Shown piece after piece: positions 41,294-50,471 of a DNA stretch of 60,008 bases. The first letter of the stretch is position 1. The number at the start of each line of letters is the position of its first letter. This stretch comes from Actinomycetota bacterium (lineage in GTDB: Bacteria > Actinomycetota > Acidimicrobiia > Acidimicrobiales > Microtrichaceae). Under the pieces are notes generated by a model. The model worked only from the letters and a program-made list of their open reading frames with translations. It was not told where the DNA came from and searched no databases. A program made the translations under genes and the position numbers. The stretch is taken from contig JADJBW010000024.1 of the NCBI GenBank assembly GCA_016703525.1, positions 1-60,008 of the forward strand. Direction: 5' to 3'.

Positions 41294-42158
41294 GTGAATC
41301 GCTTCTCCCTTCCCGACACCCCCGGCGACGGCTGGTTTCGCATCGGCGACAAGGAGATCACCACCACGGCGATCGTGACGGCGCTCCTCACCGTGCCGCT
41401 GCTCGCCTACGCGATCAGGCCGAGTTCGATCGACGGCCTGGATCTCAGGGCGGAGCCGCTCCGCGACTGGGAACTGTGGCGGTTGGCGACGTGGCCGATG
41501 GCCAACGTCCCCAACCTGTTCGTGGTCCTCGGCATCGTGATGGTGTACATCTTCGGTCGCGAGATCGAAACGATGCTGGACAAGCGCCGAATGGCCTGGA
41601 TGTTCGGTCTCACTGTCGTAGTGCCGGCCATAGTGGGCGCGGCGGTCGCACTGGTCTTCGACTTCGGTTTGGCCGTCGCCGGCGCCAGCATCGCAGGACT
41701 CGGCATCATCGCCGCTTTCACTGCCGCGCAGCCGATGGCGCGGACCTTCCTCAACCTGCCGTTCTGGGTGTTGGGAGCCGTCATCGTTGCTCTCGACGTG
41801 CTGCGGCTATTCGGCGCACGACGGTGGGCCGAACTCTCGGTCGTCGTCGCGTCGGTGGTGGTCGGCGGGCTCGCGGCACGGTCGTTCGGGATCAGCCCGC
41901 TCGAACAGATCCCGTCCATTCCACTCCCGCCCTTCATGGTTGGGGCGAGCACCGGTTCCGTGACGCGGTCGACGAGGGGTTCGGGGCGGCCGGAAGAAGG
42001 CGAACCTCACCGGCGTCGGCGGCGGTGGGCTCGATCCGAGTGCGCAGGCCGACATGGACCACCTGCTCGACAAGGTCGGTGCGGGTGGGCTCGATTCGCT
42101 GACTCGCGCGGAGCGAAAGCGCCTCGACGGATACAGCAAGAAGCTGCGAGCGCGCTGA
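41294..42158 (+). CDS. Rhomboid-like membrane protein, probably without protease activity; frameshifted C-terminus
   Basis: About six hydrophobic helices (residues 18-205 of the first frame) with rhomboid-like landmarks: W-R-L-A-T-W-P near TM1, then VYIFGREIETMLDKRRMAWMFGLTVV. At the active-site position it reads AGASIAGLGIIAAF, where a protease has GxSG, and no catalytic His is visible in the last helix, so this looks like a pseudoprotease. The first frame decays after PLPPFMVGAST. The true C-terminus continues through FRDAVDEGFGA to KKANLTGVGGGGLDPSAQ and DHLLDKVGAGGLDSLTRAERKRL, ending at 42158, requiring indels near 41940 and 41990. Start is GTG, 19 bp after rlmN. Confidence 0.75.
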
Positions 42159-42198
42159 TTTTTCGCCCCGCCGGCATTCGCGCGCCATGATGCCCGGC

Positions 42199-42657
42199 AT
42201 GGCAGAAACCATCACCGGCATCGCCGGCCTCAAGGAACGCGAGGGCCAGCACCTCGGCTACTCCGACTGGCTCGAGATCACCCAGGAGCGCATCAACCAG
42301 TTCGCGGAAGCGACAGGCGACTTCCAGTGGATCCACGTCGATCCGGAGCGGGCGAAGGACGGTCCCTTCGGCACGACCATCGCGCACGGCTACCTCACAC
42401 TCTCGATCGGGCCGATGCTCGCGCCCCAGGTTCTCCAGATGGAGGGCTTCCGGATGGGCGTGAACTACGGCTGCGGCAAGGTGCGGTTCCCCTCACCGGT
42501 ACCGGTCGGCTCGAACCTGCGCCTCGGCGTGGAGCTCAAGAGCGTGGAGGAACTGGCTCCGGGCCAGGCCCAGGTCACCTACGTGTACACGTTCGAGGTA
42601 GAGGGTGCCCCGAAGCCCTCGTGCGTCGCCGAGGTCATCGTCCGCTTCTACGAGTGA
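42199..42657 (+). CDS. MaoC-family (R)-specific enoyl-CoA hydratase-like protein
   Basis: 152 aa single hot-dog domain. The catalytic Asp/His motif is in FAEATGDFQWIHVDPERAKDGPFGTTIAHGYLTLSIGPML, followed by GVNYGCGKVRFPSPVPVGSNLRLGVEL and a TYVYTFEVEGAPKPSCVAEVIVRFYE C-terminus, as in the dehydratase/hydratase family used in fatty-acid or polyketide beta-oxidation. ATG at 42199 (MAETITGIAGL) is preferred to the one at 42187. No acyl-CoA genes are adjacent, so the pathway is unknown. Confidence 0.9.
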   Translation: MAETITGIAGLKEREGQHLGYSDWLEITQERINQFAEATGDFQWIHVDPERAKDGPFGTTIAHGYLTLSIGPMLAPQVLQMEGFRMGVNYGCGKVRFPSPVPVGSNLRLGVELKSVEELAPGQAQVTYVYTFEVEGAPKPSCVAEVIVRFYE

Positions 42658-42759
42658 CCCGCTCGGCGGCCGTGCGCGTTGCCACGGCGACGGCGCGGCC
42701 GCCGACGGCCACCCCTGCCTACGGTCGCTGCCTGGTCACCACCCGACGCCCGGCGTCGA

Positions 42760-42765
42760 TAGCGT
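42760..42765 (+). promoter_or_regulatory. -10 box of the secreted hydrolase gene
   Basis: TAGCGT ends 8 nt before GTG at 42774, in leaderless geometry. Confidence 0.45.
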
Positions 42766-42773
42766 GACGCCCC

Positions 42774-44309
42774 GTGACTGCCGACAGCGCCGTTCGCGCC
42801 CCTCGATTCCGCTTCCTCGCAGGGGCGACGGCCGTGTTCGTGCTGGTGGCGGGTTGCTCGTCCACCGGCCGGATCACGAGTCGGCCTGCCGAGCGTTCGA
42901 CAACCTCGACTGCCGAGCGCGCCGACGCATCCACGACAAGCGCGCCCGACCCGGCCGGAGCGACCGGCGCCCTCGGGTTCACGCCGGCGGCGCTGCGCTG
43001 GCAGAAGTGCGATGACGCGCCCGGCTTCGAGTGCACGACCATGGCCGTCCCAGTCGACTGGGATCAGCCCGCCGGCGAGACGGTCGACCTTGCGATCGCC
43101 CGCCAACCCGCGACGGGCGACCGCATCGGGTCCCTCCTCACGAACCCCGGGGGACCAGGTGGAAGCGGTCTCGACTACCTCTTTCAGGAACCGTTCAGCG
43201 GCGACATCGCGAAGCGCTTCGACATCGTCTCCTGGGATCCGCGTGGCGTGGGCAGGTCGAGTCCCCTGGGCTGCGGTGATCGTGTCGCACCCTTTCTGCG
43301 CAACGACCCGGACCCGGACACCCCGCAAGAGCAGACGGCGATCGACGCCGATGCCTCCGCCGTCGCACAGGAGTGCGCCGACGAGGACGCCACGATGCTG
43401 CCGCACATCGGCACCGAAACGGTCGCCCGCGATCTCGATGCGATCCGAGCGGCGCTCGGCGACGACAAGCTCACCTACGTGGGGTTTTCGTACGGCACAT
43501 CGATCGGACTCCAGTACCTCCGCCTGTTTCCCGCCCACGCCCGGGCGATCGTGCTCGACGGTGTGGTCGACCCAACCGTCGACCTGGCCGGTTGGCTCAC
43601 CCAGCAGACGGCATCCATCGACGCCGCGATCAACCGCGCCTTCAGCGCATGCATCCCATCGACCGGCTGCCCCGTGGACGATCTGGCCGCCACCTACGAC
43701 CGCGTGCGCGAGCGGGTCGAGCGGTCGCCGCTCACCGCCAATGACGGCACGGTGATCGGCCCGGCGGAACTCGCGACCGGAACGGTCTATGCGAGCTACG
43801 ACCCGTCGCTGTGGACCGAGCTCGCCGACGCGCTCGCCGACGCCGAGAACGGGGACGGTCGAGCGATGCGCCGGATGGCCCAGGGGTATTACGACTTCGG
43901 CGGGTTCACCGCGTACCTCGGCGTCGCGTGCCTCGACTCGCAACACCCGGTCGGTTCCGACGCGTACCGGGCGTTCGCCCAGACGCTCGAGGAGCTCTCC
44001 CCGCGCTTCGGAGGGTCGATCGCCAACGAGCTGCTGCCCTGCGCGTATTGGCCGACCCCGCCGCAGCCCGTGACCGGCGTGGTAACCGGCGAGGGTGGGC
44101 CGCCGGTGCTCGTGCTCGGCAACCGCGGCGACGCCGCGACTCCCTATGAAAACTCCGTGAGGGTCGCGAAGGACCTGGTGAACGGGCATCTGGTGTCGAA
44201 CGACGGCGAGGGACACACCAGCTACGGGCGCAGCCGATGCGTCGACGACGCGGTCACGGCGTACTTGATCGACCTGGACGTCCCCGCGACCGACCCCGAT
44301 TGCCGCTGA
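42774..44309 (+). CDS. Secreted alpha/beta hydrolase lipoprotein (tripeptidyl aminopeptidase-like)
   Basis: 511 aa. A lipoprotein signal peptide (AGATAVFVLVAGCSS; lipobox Cys about residue 27) is followed by a Ser/Thr-rich linker. The hydrolase begins FECTTMAVPVDWDQPAGETVDLAIAR, with the oxyanion loop LLTNPGGPGGSGLDYL, WDPRGVGRSSPLGC, nucleophile LTYVGFSYGTSIGLQYLRLFP and a C-terminal TAP-like part carrying PPVLVLGNRGDAATPYENSVRVAKDL (Asp) and NDGEGHTSYGRSRCVDDAV (His). Paired cysteines suggest disulphides. Exported to the cell surface, probably cleaving N-terminal peptides. It is monocistronic and converges with the GGDEF gene. Confidence 0.9.
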   Translation: MTADSAVRAPRFRFLAGATAVFVLVAGCSSTGRITSRPAERSTTSTAERADASTTSAPDPAGATGALGFTPAALRWQKCDDAPGFECTTMAVPVDWDQPAGETVDLAIARQPATGDRIGSLLTNPGGPGGSGLDYLFQEPFSGDIAKRFDIVSWDPRGVGRSSPLGCGDRVAPFLRNDPDPDTPQEQTAIDADASAVAQECADEDATMLPHIGTETVARDLDAIRAALGDDKLTYVGFSYGTSIGLQYLRLFPAHARAIVLDGVVDPTVDLAGWLTQQTASIDAAINRAFSACIPSTGCPVDDLAATYDRVRERVERSPLTANDGTVIGPAELATGTVYASYDPSLWTELADALADAENGDGRAMRRMAQGYYDFGGFTAYLGVACLDSQHPVGSDAYRAFAQTLEELSPRFGGSIANELLPCAYWPTPPQPVTGVVTGEGGPPVLVLGNRGDAATPYENSVRVAKDLVNGHLVSNDGEGHTSYGRSRCVDDAVTAYLIDLDVPATDPDCR

Positions 44310-44336
44310 CGTCGGTCGCTGCCCGCGGCCGCGGAT

Positions 44337-45657
44337 TCAGCGACTGTCGGTGCGACGCACCCGAGGTGTTCGCGCCATGGACCGCTTGCTCGACATGGCG
44401 GCACGGTCGGCCTCGCCGACCAGAACCCACCCCTCCGACGCACACCCGTCGCGCGATCGCCCGATCGACGCGTCGATCCGCTGGCCGACAAGCGGGCTCA
44501 CCCGATCACGAAAGCCACTGTGGAGCTCCGACTCGACCTCGTCGGCGCCGGTCGCCGCATCCACCATCAGGCAGAACTCGTCGCCTCCGAGGCGGCACGC
44601 AGCGCCGCCCCAGCGAGCCGCTGCAAGCTCGAGCTCGACGCCAACCGCCCGCAGGACCCGGTCGCCCGCCTCGTGCCCGGCGCGATCGTTGACCGACTTG
44701 AAGTGATCGATATCGAGGCAGATGGCCCGGATTCGGTGATCGTCGAGTGCGGCGAGATAGTCGGTGAGGCCACGTCGGTTGAGCAGGTTCGTCAACGGGT
44801 CGGTGGTCGCAGCTCGTTGCAGCGAGCGGACCACCTGCTCGTGCCGCAGCGCGACGAGCGCGAAGCGCAACGTGTGCCCGAGCCGCTCGTCGAACTCGGC
44901 GGGACGCGCAATGGCTGTTCGCTCCGACCACACGACCAGGTGCGCCAGGGGCGGGCTGTCGATGCCTGACGCGATCGGGAACACGTGCACGGAGCGAAAG
45001 CCGGCGTGACTCGCCAGGGTCTGCACGTCCGCCGGCAACACGCTCAGGTCGCTCGGCGACGCCTGATCGGCCACGGCGTCGACGACCGCCTGTGACACCA
45101 GGCCCTCCGCCAGCCCCGGCTCAGCCTGGGAATACGGCGTGCCCAGCCACGCGCTCGTGACGATGCCGCCGCGCCGTTGGGGACCGCCCAACAAGCCCAG
45201 GATCGCGGCGAGCCGATCCTCGAGCGGCCCGTCGTCGGCAAGGCGCACGAGCGCCGCGTCGCGGGCGGCGGTCAGGTCGTCCCACCGGAGGAGCACCACG
45301 TAGCCGGCGTCGTCTCTCCACGCCCACACTGAGGTCACAACCGCCTGCCCGCTCTCGTCGAGCAGGCGGGTCTGCAGCGCGCCTGTTCGGTGCATCACCT
45401 CGCCGGCCGCGGTCGACGGTCGCCTCCGCGAGATCGGCTGTGATCCAGTCGAGTTCGGTCGCATCGACCATATCGAGCGACTGCATTCCGATCATCGATT
45501 CGGGCGTGCGCCCGAGCCGCCCGAAGTCGCCCACCGCCCACTGGACCACCAGACCCGCGTCGACACCCACGAACGCCACATCCTGGAGGGCGGCGAGCGC
45601 ACGCCAGGCCCTGCCCGACACCTCGGGATCGACGATCGGCATTCCCCTCACTGGCAT
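44337..45657 (-). CDS. PAS-GGDEF diguanylate cyclase, with one frameshift
   Basis: The N-terminal PAS-like part (ALQDVAFVGVDAGLVVQWAVGDFGRLGRTPESMIGMQSLDMVD) lies in one frame and the rest (HRTGALQTRLLDESGQAVVTSVWAW, a GAF-like middle region, then the GGDEF domain) in another. The break is at about 45403-45415. The cyclase has TDPLTNLLNRRGL, ICLDIDHFKSVNDRAGHEAGDRVLRAV and ACRLGGDEFCLM, so it should make c-di-GMP. The inhibitory RxxD site before GGDEF is absent. No transmembrane segment is seen, so it is probably cytoplasmic. A GGGGGAG ribosome site precedes ATG at 45657. It is divergent from menG. Confidence 0.85.
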
Positions 45658-45783
45658 GAACCTCTGACTCCCCCGTGTCGCGACAGGTCATCACGAGCAC
45701 TCCCGCTGAGCCTAGGTCTGTTCGACGGTCCTTTGGAACGCGGGCGTCTCGGCCGGGCGGAGCGGGTCTGCAAGAGTTGCAGC

Positions 45784-46507
45784 GTGCCGACTCGCTCACC
45801 GTCATCGAGAACCGACCCCGCCGAAACGCTGCCGACCGGCGACGAGAAGGTGGTGGCCGTTCGCACCATGTTCGACACCATCGCGCCGCGCTACGACCTG
45901 GTGAATCGGATCATGACGTTTCGCATGGACGTGGGGTGGCGACGCCGAGCCATCTCGGCGCTCGGGCTGGCGCCGGGCTCCACGGTCGCCGACCTCGCGT
46001 GCGGAACCGGCGACTTCTGCTACGAACTGGAGCGCCGCGGCCTCCGGCCGATCGGGTTCGATCTGTCGTTCGGCATGCTCGCTGCGGCCCCTCGGCCGTT
46101 CGCCCGGGCGCAGGCCGACGCGCTGCGCCTGCCGTTGGCAGACGCGTCGATCGATGGCGCCACGTGCGGCTTCGCCCTGCGCAACTTCGCGGCCCTGCCG
46201 CCGTTCTTCGCCGAGCTGGCTCGCGTTGTGCGGCCGGGAGGCCGGATCGCGCTCCTCGAGGTTGCTGAGCCGCCGAACCCGCTGTTGCGGGCCGGCCACC
46301 AGGTGTACTTCGGGCGCGTCGTCCCGATCGTCGGCGGGCTGATCAGCGATCGCGACGCCTACTCGTACCTCCCCCGATCGGTCGCCTACCTGCCGCCTGT
46401 GGACGAGATGCTCGCCTCGCTCGCCCGGCACGGGCTTCGAGCACGTTTCGCGCCGGCTCCTGAGTGTTGGGATCACCCAGCTGATCACGGCAACCCGGTC
46501 GGCGTGA
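45784..46507 (+). CDS. menG: Demethylmenaquinone methyltransferase MenG/UbiE, with one frameshift
   Basis: The last methylation step in menaquinone synthesis. VVAVRTMFDTIAPRYDLVNRIMTFRMDVGWRRRAI and STVADLACGTGDFCYEL are diagnostic, then PLADASIDGATCGFALRNFAALPPFFAELARVVRPGGRIALLEVAEP. The expected C-terminus GFEHVSRRLLSVGITQLITATRSA is found one frame over, after an indel at about 46424-46433, and stops at 46507. Without the indel it ends in a GTGA overlap with menF, so the apparent continuous menG-menF frame is not a true fusion. The GTG start is tentative. Confidence 0.88.
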
Positions 46508-47714
46508 CGGTGCTCGACACGCGCCGGGCCGACGTCGTCCCCGACGAAACGCCGGAGTTCCGCTTCGTCTCGCCGCGTCGCCGGTTGCACGGCTGGGGTC
46601 TCGCCGAGGTGATCGAGCTCCCCGCACCGTGGCGTGACCACGTCCACCTCGTCACCGACCGACTCGCCGCGCTTCGCGGCCGTGACGAACTCGATGGCCG
46701 CCCGGGCAGCGGGCCCGTGGCCTTCGCTGCGCTCCCCTTCGACCCGTCCCGCCCGGCGCAGGCCTTCGTCCCGCGTTGGCTCGCCGGGTCGACGCCCGAC
46801 GGCTCACGCTGGGTTACCGGCCCGGCGGGCGCGACGGTCCCGCCCGAGCTGTCCACGGCTCCCGATGTCGCGGCGCACGCAGCGACCTCGGCGCGTGTCG
46901 ACGCGTTGGGCTCGGCGGAGGCGTGGTGTGAGCAGGTTCGCGAGGCCACGCGGCGCATCCGCGCCGGCGACCTCACCAAGGTGGTGCTGGCACGGGAGCT
47001 TCGGGTCACCCACGACGCGCCGATCGATCCGCACGCACTCGCCGATCGGGTCGCCGAGGCCTTCCCCCACGCCATGTGCTTCGACATCGACGGGTTCGTC
47101 GGCGCGAGCCCCGAACTGCTGGTGTCGCGCTTCGACGACGTCGTCCGGGCGCAACCGATGGCGGGCACGCTGCCGCGCACCGGCGACCACGAGCTCGACC
47201 AACGGCGCGCGGCCGCCCTGCTCGCCGACCACAAGAGCCGGGAGGAGCACCAGATCACCATCGACATGGTGCACGACGCGCTGCTCGACCATTGCCGCTT
47301 CCTCGATGCGCAACCGTCGCCCACCGTCGTCGCCGCCGGGCCGGTCCAACACCTCGCGACCCTGGTCGAGGGACGACTGGGCGATCCGCTGCCGACCGCG
47401 CTCGATCTGGTTGCGCGCCTGCATCCGACGCCGGCGGTCGGCGGCTGGCCGACGGGCCGGGCGATCGACGCGATCAACGAGCTCGAGGCCGGCGACCGTG
47501 GGCGCTATGCCGGGCCGGTCGGATGGATCGACTCGAACGGTAACGGGGCATTCGCCGTCGGCGTTCGCAGCGCGTCGATCACGCACTCGACAGCGGCCGT
47601 GTGGGCCGGCGTCGGGGTGGTCGCCGAATCGATCCGATCGAGGAGCTCGAGGCGCGCGCCAAGTTCGCGACGATGCTCACGCACCTCGCGCCTGCAGCGC
47701 CTCCCCGCCTGTAG
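46504..47714 (+). CDS. menF: Isochorismate synthase (menaquinone pathway), with a late frameshift
   Basis: Converts chorismate to isochorismate. The chorismate-binding domain shows WCEQVREATRRIRAGDLTKVVLARELRV, AMCFDIDGFVGASPELLVSRFDDVVRAQPMAGTLPRTGD, SREEHQITIDMVHDALLDHC, HLATLVEGRLGDPLPTALDLVARLHPTPAVGGWP and GRYAGPVGWIDSNGNG. After AVWAGVGVVAES one base is missing (about 47628-47632); the next frame gives DPIEELEARAKFATMLTHLAP and a stop at 47714. GTG at 46504 overlaps the menG TGA. The last 38 bp overlap the convergent menD. Confidence 0.9.
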
Positions 47715-49485
47715 CGCCCCCGTCCTCGTGCACCGCCGCGGCGACGGCGGCGAACAGCCGCGAGTGCACCGACACATTGGCGGCACGGCTCGATTCCACC
47801 ACGATCGCGGCGGCCCCGCCGCAGCGCTCCCATCGGCGCAGCGCCGCGTCGAGGCCCGCCGGGTCGTCGACCGCCACCCGCTCGACCGGCACGCCGTGAG
47901 CACCGACGAGCGCGGCGATGTCGGCACCGTGCGGCGTTGCGAACAACGTCTCGAAGTCGTCGCCCGACAGCTCCCGCGCCTGCGGGAGGAACGAGAAGAT
48001 GCCGCCGCCGTCGTTGTCGATGACGACGACGCACAGATCGACCGGCCGCCGCGACAGCCCGATCCAGGCGGTCGAGTCGTGCAGCGTGGCCACGTCGCCG
48101 ACGATCGCCACGGTCCGGCCGCCGCCGAGCGCAACACCGATCGCGGTCGAGATCACGCCGTCGATGCCGTTCGCTCCCCGATTCGAGTGCACCGTCACCC
48201 CGTCGAGGGGCGGGCCGAACCACTCCAGGTCCCGCACCGGCATCGAGGACGACACCACCAGGGCTGCGCCGCAGCGCCGGGCGACGCTCGTCGCCGCGGC
48301 GACCACCGCCGGCTCGCCCATCAGGTTCGCGGCGATCGCCTCGTCGGCCAGGCGCTCCCCCGCGCTCCATCTGTCGAGCCACGTCCGATCGTCGACGCGC
48401 GGCGTCAGCCGGATCAGCGCCCTCGCGGTCGCCTCGACATCGGCGTGCAGCGACGCACCGAGGAGGCGATCCGGATCGGGGACGAGCCCCCAGCGATCGA
48501 TGCCGACCTGCGCCGCCCCCGAGCGGGCGATCCACTCGTTCAGGATCCGCGAGGCCGGGAGGCCGCCCACGCGCAGCACCAGCTCGGGCCGGGTCGCGGC
48601 GAAGGTCGGGATGCGAAGCAGCGGGTCGGCGTGGGTGACCACCTGCGGGTCGCTCGTCCGCGCACCCGACAGCGGGTCGGCCACGAGGGGCCACCCGAGG
48701 TGGTCGCTGAGCTCCAGCAACGCGCTCCGCTCGGCGTCGCAGCGCACCGCGCGGTCGCCCGCCACGATCAGCCCGCGCCGACCGGTGCTCTCGCTCCGCC
48801 TGCCACTGACACTGCTGCTGCCGCCGCTGCCGCTGCCGCTGCCGCTGCCGAGGAAGCGAAGCAGCACCTCGTCGGGCGGCTGCCAGCGCATCGCCACGCC
48901 GCCCCGGTCGTCGGCATCGTCCGGCGGCGGCTCCATCGCCACGCCGCTGCCGTCGGGGCCGACGAGCGGCTCGCGAAATGCAAGGTTCAGGTGCACCGGG
49001 CCGGGCGGGCTGCCGAGCGTCGCGGCGAAGGCGCCGGACGCGAGCCGACGCCATTGACCGCGCCCCTCGACCGTCGGAGGCCCCGGTTCGACGAACCATC
49101 GCACGGCCCGGCCGAATAGATCGCGCTGGTCGATGGTCTGCGGCGCCCCGACACCTTGGAGCTCCGGCGGCCGGTCGGCTGTGGCGACCAGCATCGGCAC
49201 ACCGGCTTGGAAGGCCTCGACGACGGCACCGTGCAGGTGGGTCGTCGCTGTGCCACTCGTGGTCACCACGACGGCCGGCCGGCCGGTCGCACGGCCGATC
49301 CCCAGAGCGATGAACGACGCGGAGCGTTCGTCGTGGTGCACGTGCACCGACAATCCCTCGTGGGACAGGCACGCGACCGCAAGCGGTGTCGAGCGCGAGC
49401 CGGGGGAGATCACCGCGTGACGAACGCCGAGCCGAACCCACTGATCCACCAGCGTCGAGGCGAAGGCGATCCCGAGGTTCGACAT
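47677..49485 (-). CDS. menD: SEPHCHC synthase MenD
   Basis: 602 aa ThDP enzyme that joins isochorismate and 2-oxoglutarate. N-terminal domain: RHAVISPGSRSTPLAVACLSHEGLSVHVHHDERSASFIALG with the cofactor-activating Glu region, VVVTTSGTATTHLHGAVVEA and ATADRPPELQGVGAPQTIDQ. The ThDP-binding part has VHSNRGANGIDGVISTAIGVALG, VGDVATLHD and VVIDNDGGGIFSFLPQA. A GSGSGSGSGGSSSVSG linker encoded by a CTG/CCG microsatellite sits between domains, unusual for MenD. ATG at 49485 follows a TACGCT box by 6 nt; the upstream frame has no MenD similarity. Confidence 0.95.
   Translation of the reverse strand: MSNLGIAFASTLVDQWVRLGVRHAVISPGSRSTPLAVACLSHEGLSVHVHHDERSASFIALGIGRATGRPAVVVTTSGTATTHLHGAVVEAFQAGVPMLVATADRPPELQGVGAPQTIDQRDLFGRAVRWFVEPGPPTVEGRGQWRRLASGAFAATLGSPPGPVHLNLAFREPLVGPDGSGVAMEPPPDDADDRGGVAMRWQPPDEVLLRFLGSGSGSGSGGSSSVSGRRSESTGRRGLIVAGDRAVRCDAERSALLELSDHLGWPLVADPLSGARTSDPQVVTHADPLLRIPTFAATRPELVLRVGGLPASRILNEWIARSGAAQVGIDRWGLVPDPDRLLGASLHADVEATARALIRLTPRVDDRTWLDRWSAGERLADEAIAANLMGEPAVVAAATSVARRCGAALVVSSSMPVRDLEWFGPPLDGVTVHSNRGANGIDGVISTAIGVALGGGRTVAIVGDVATLHDSTAWIGLSRRPVDLCVVVIDNDGGGIFSFLPQARELSGDDFETLFATPHGADIAALVGAHGVPVERVAVDDPAGLDAALRRWERCGGAAAIVVESSRAANVSVHSRLFAAVAAAVHEDGGATGGEALQARGA
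48812..48851. repeat. Trinucleotide/hexanucleotide microsatellite in menD
   Basis: An array of CTG/CCG triplets, mainly CTGCCG hexamers, encodes the alternating Gly-Ser linker of MenD on the minus strand. Unit changes would keep the frame in multiples of three. Confidence 0.85.
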
Positions 49486-49491
49486 CGCCTC

Positions 49492-49497
49492 AGCGTA
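49492..49497 (-). promoter_or_regulatory. -10 box of menD
   Basis: TACGCT on the minus strand ends 6 nt before the menD ATG, in leaderless geometry. Confidence 0.5.
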
Positions 49498-49558
49498 GGG
49501 CGCCGTCGCTCGTCGCCGACTTGACGACCCATCGCGTCCGCATGCAGCGTCAGCACCG

Positions 49559-50362
49559 ATGCCGACCCCTCTCGCTGCCACCCGGACCGGCGCCGGACCC
49601 CACCCGGTGGTGCTCGTGCACGGGTTCACGCAGACGGGGCGCTGCTGGGGACCGCTCGGCGACAGCCTCGCACTGCGGGGTGAAGTCCTGGCGTTGGACG
49701 CGCCGGGGCACGGCGGCTCCGGCGAGCTTCGGCTCGACCTCGCCGACGCGGCGGCAGCGATCGCCGCGACCGCCGCGACCGCCGCGACCGCCGAGCGTGC
49801 CGACTTTCGGACGCGCCGTCCGCTGCTGATCGGCTACTCGATGGGCGCCCGGATGGCGTTGCACGCCGTGCTGCACGCCCCGGCCGCGTTCTCCGGTCTC
49901 GTGCTCATCAGCGCAACGCCCGGCATCGACGACGATGCCGAACGGAGCGAGCGTCGGCGCCGCGACGACGCACTCGCCGATCACATCGAGGCGGTCGGCT
50001 GCGCACAGTTCATCGACGAGTGGCTTGCGCTGCCGATGTTCGCGACGCTCCCGGCGAGCGCGGCGCACCGAGACGAGCGCGTCCGCAACTCGGCCGCCGG
50101 GCTCGCCGCCTCGCTGCGCCTGGCCGGCACCGGCCGCCAGGCACCGCTGTGGAACGACCTCGCGTCGATCGACCTGCCGGTGCTCGTGCTCACCGGCTCG
50201 CTCGACACCAAGTTCGACGCGATCGGCCGCCGCATGGCGACCGCGATCGGAGCGAACGCGGTCGCTCGCACCGTCGATGGCGCCGGCCACACCGTGCATC
50301 TCGAGGCCCCGGACGCGACCGCCAGGGCGCTCGACGCCTGGATCGACGCGATCAGCGGCTGA
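49559..50362 (+). CDS. menH: Alpha/beta hydrolase, probable SHCHC synthase MenH
   Basis: 267 aa. HPVVLVHGFTQTGRCWGPLGDSL (oxyanion loop), VLALDAPGHGGSGE, nucleophile LLIGYSMGARMALHAVLHAP, LVLISATPGIDDDAERSERRRRDD (typical MenH helix), Asp in LVLTGSLDTKFDAIG and His in VDGAGHTVHLEAP. MenH removes pyruvate from SEPHCHC. Its position beside menD supports the name; by sequence alone it could be another hydrolase. A 9-bp GCCGCGACC repeat (three copies, 49763-49789) adds an AATAATAAT stretch. 73 bp separate it from the divergent menD. Confidence 0.82.
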   Translation: MPTPLAATRTGAGPHPVVLVHGFTQTGRCWGPLGDSLALRGEVLALDAPGHGGSGELRLDLADAAAAIAATAATAATAERADFRTRRPLLIGYSMGARMALHAVLHAPAAFSGLVLISATPGIDDDAERSERRRRDDALADHIEAVGCAQFIDEWLALPMFATLPASAAHRDERVRNSAAGLAASLRLAGTGRQAPLWNDLASIDLPVLVLTGSLDTKFDAIGRRMATAIGANAVARTVDGAGHTVHLEAPDATARALDAWIDAISG

Positions 50363-50471
50363 GCCGTCGCACCCGTCGCACCCGCCGCACCGAAAGCACC
50401 CGCCATCACCATGCCCCAACCTCCGCTCGGCACCCCCGTGCGATGAGCGAAGGCCAAGGGTTAACCCGGGG

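Noticed and set aside
45733..49119. A single 1128-codon frame read as a giant multidomain protein
   Set aside because: It joins menG, menF and the antisense of menD through two indels; each gene has its own normal ends.
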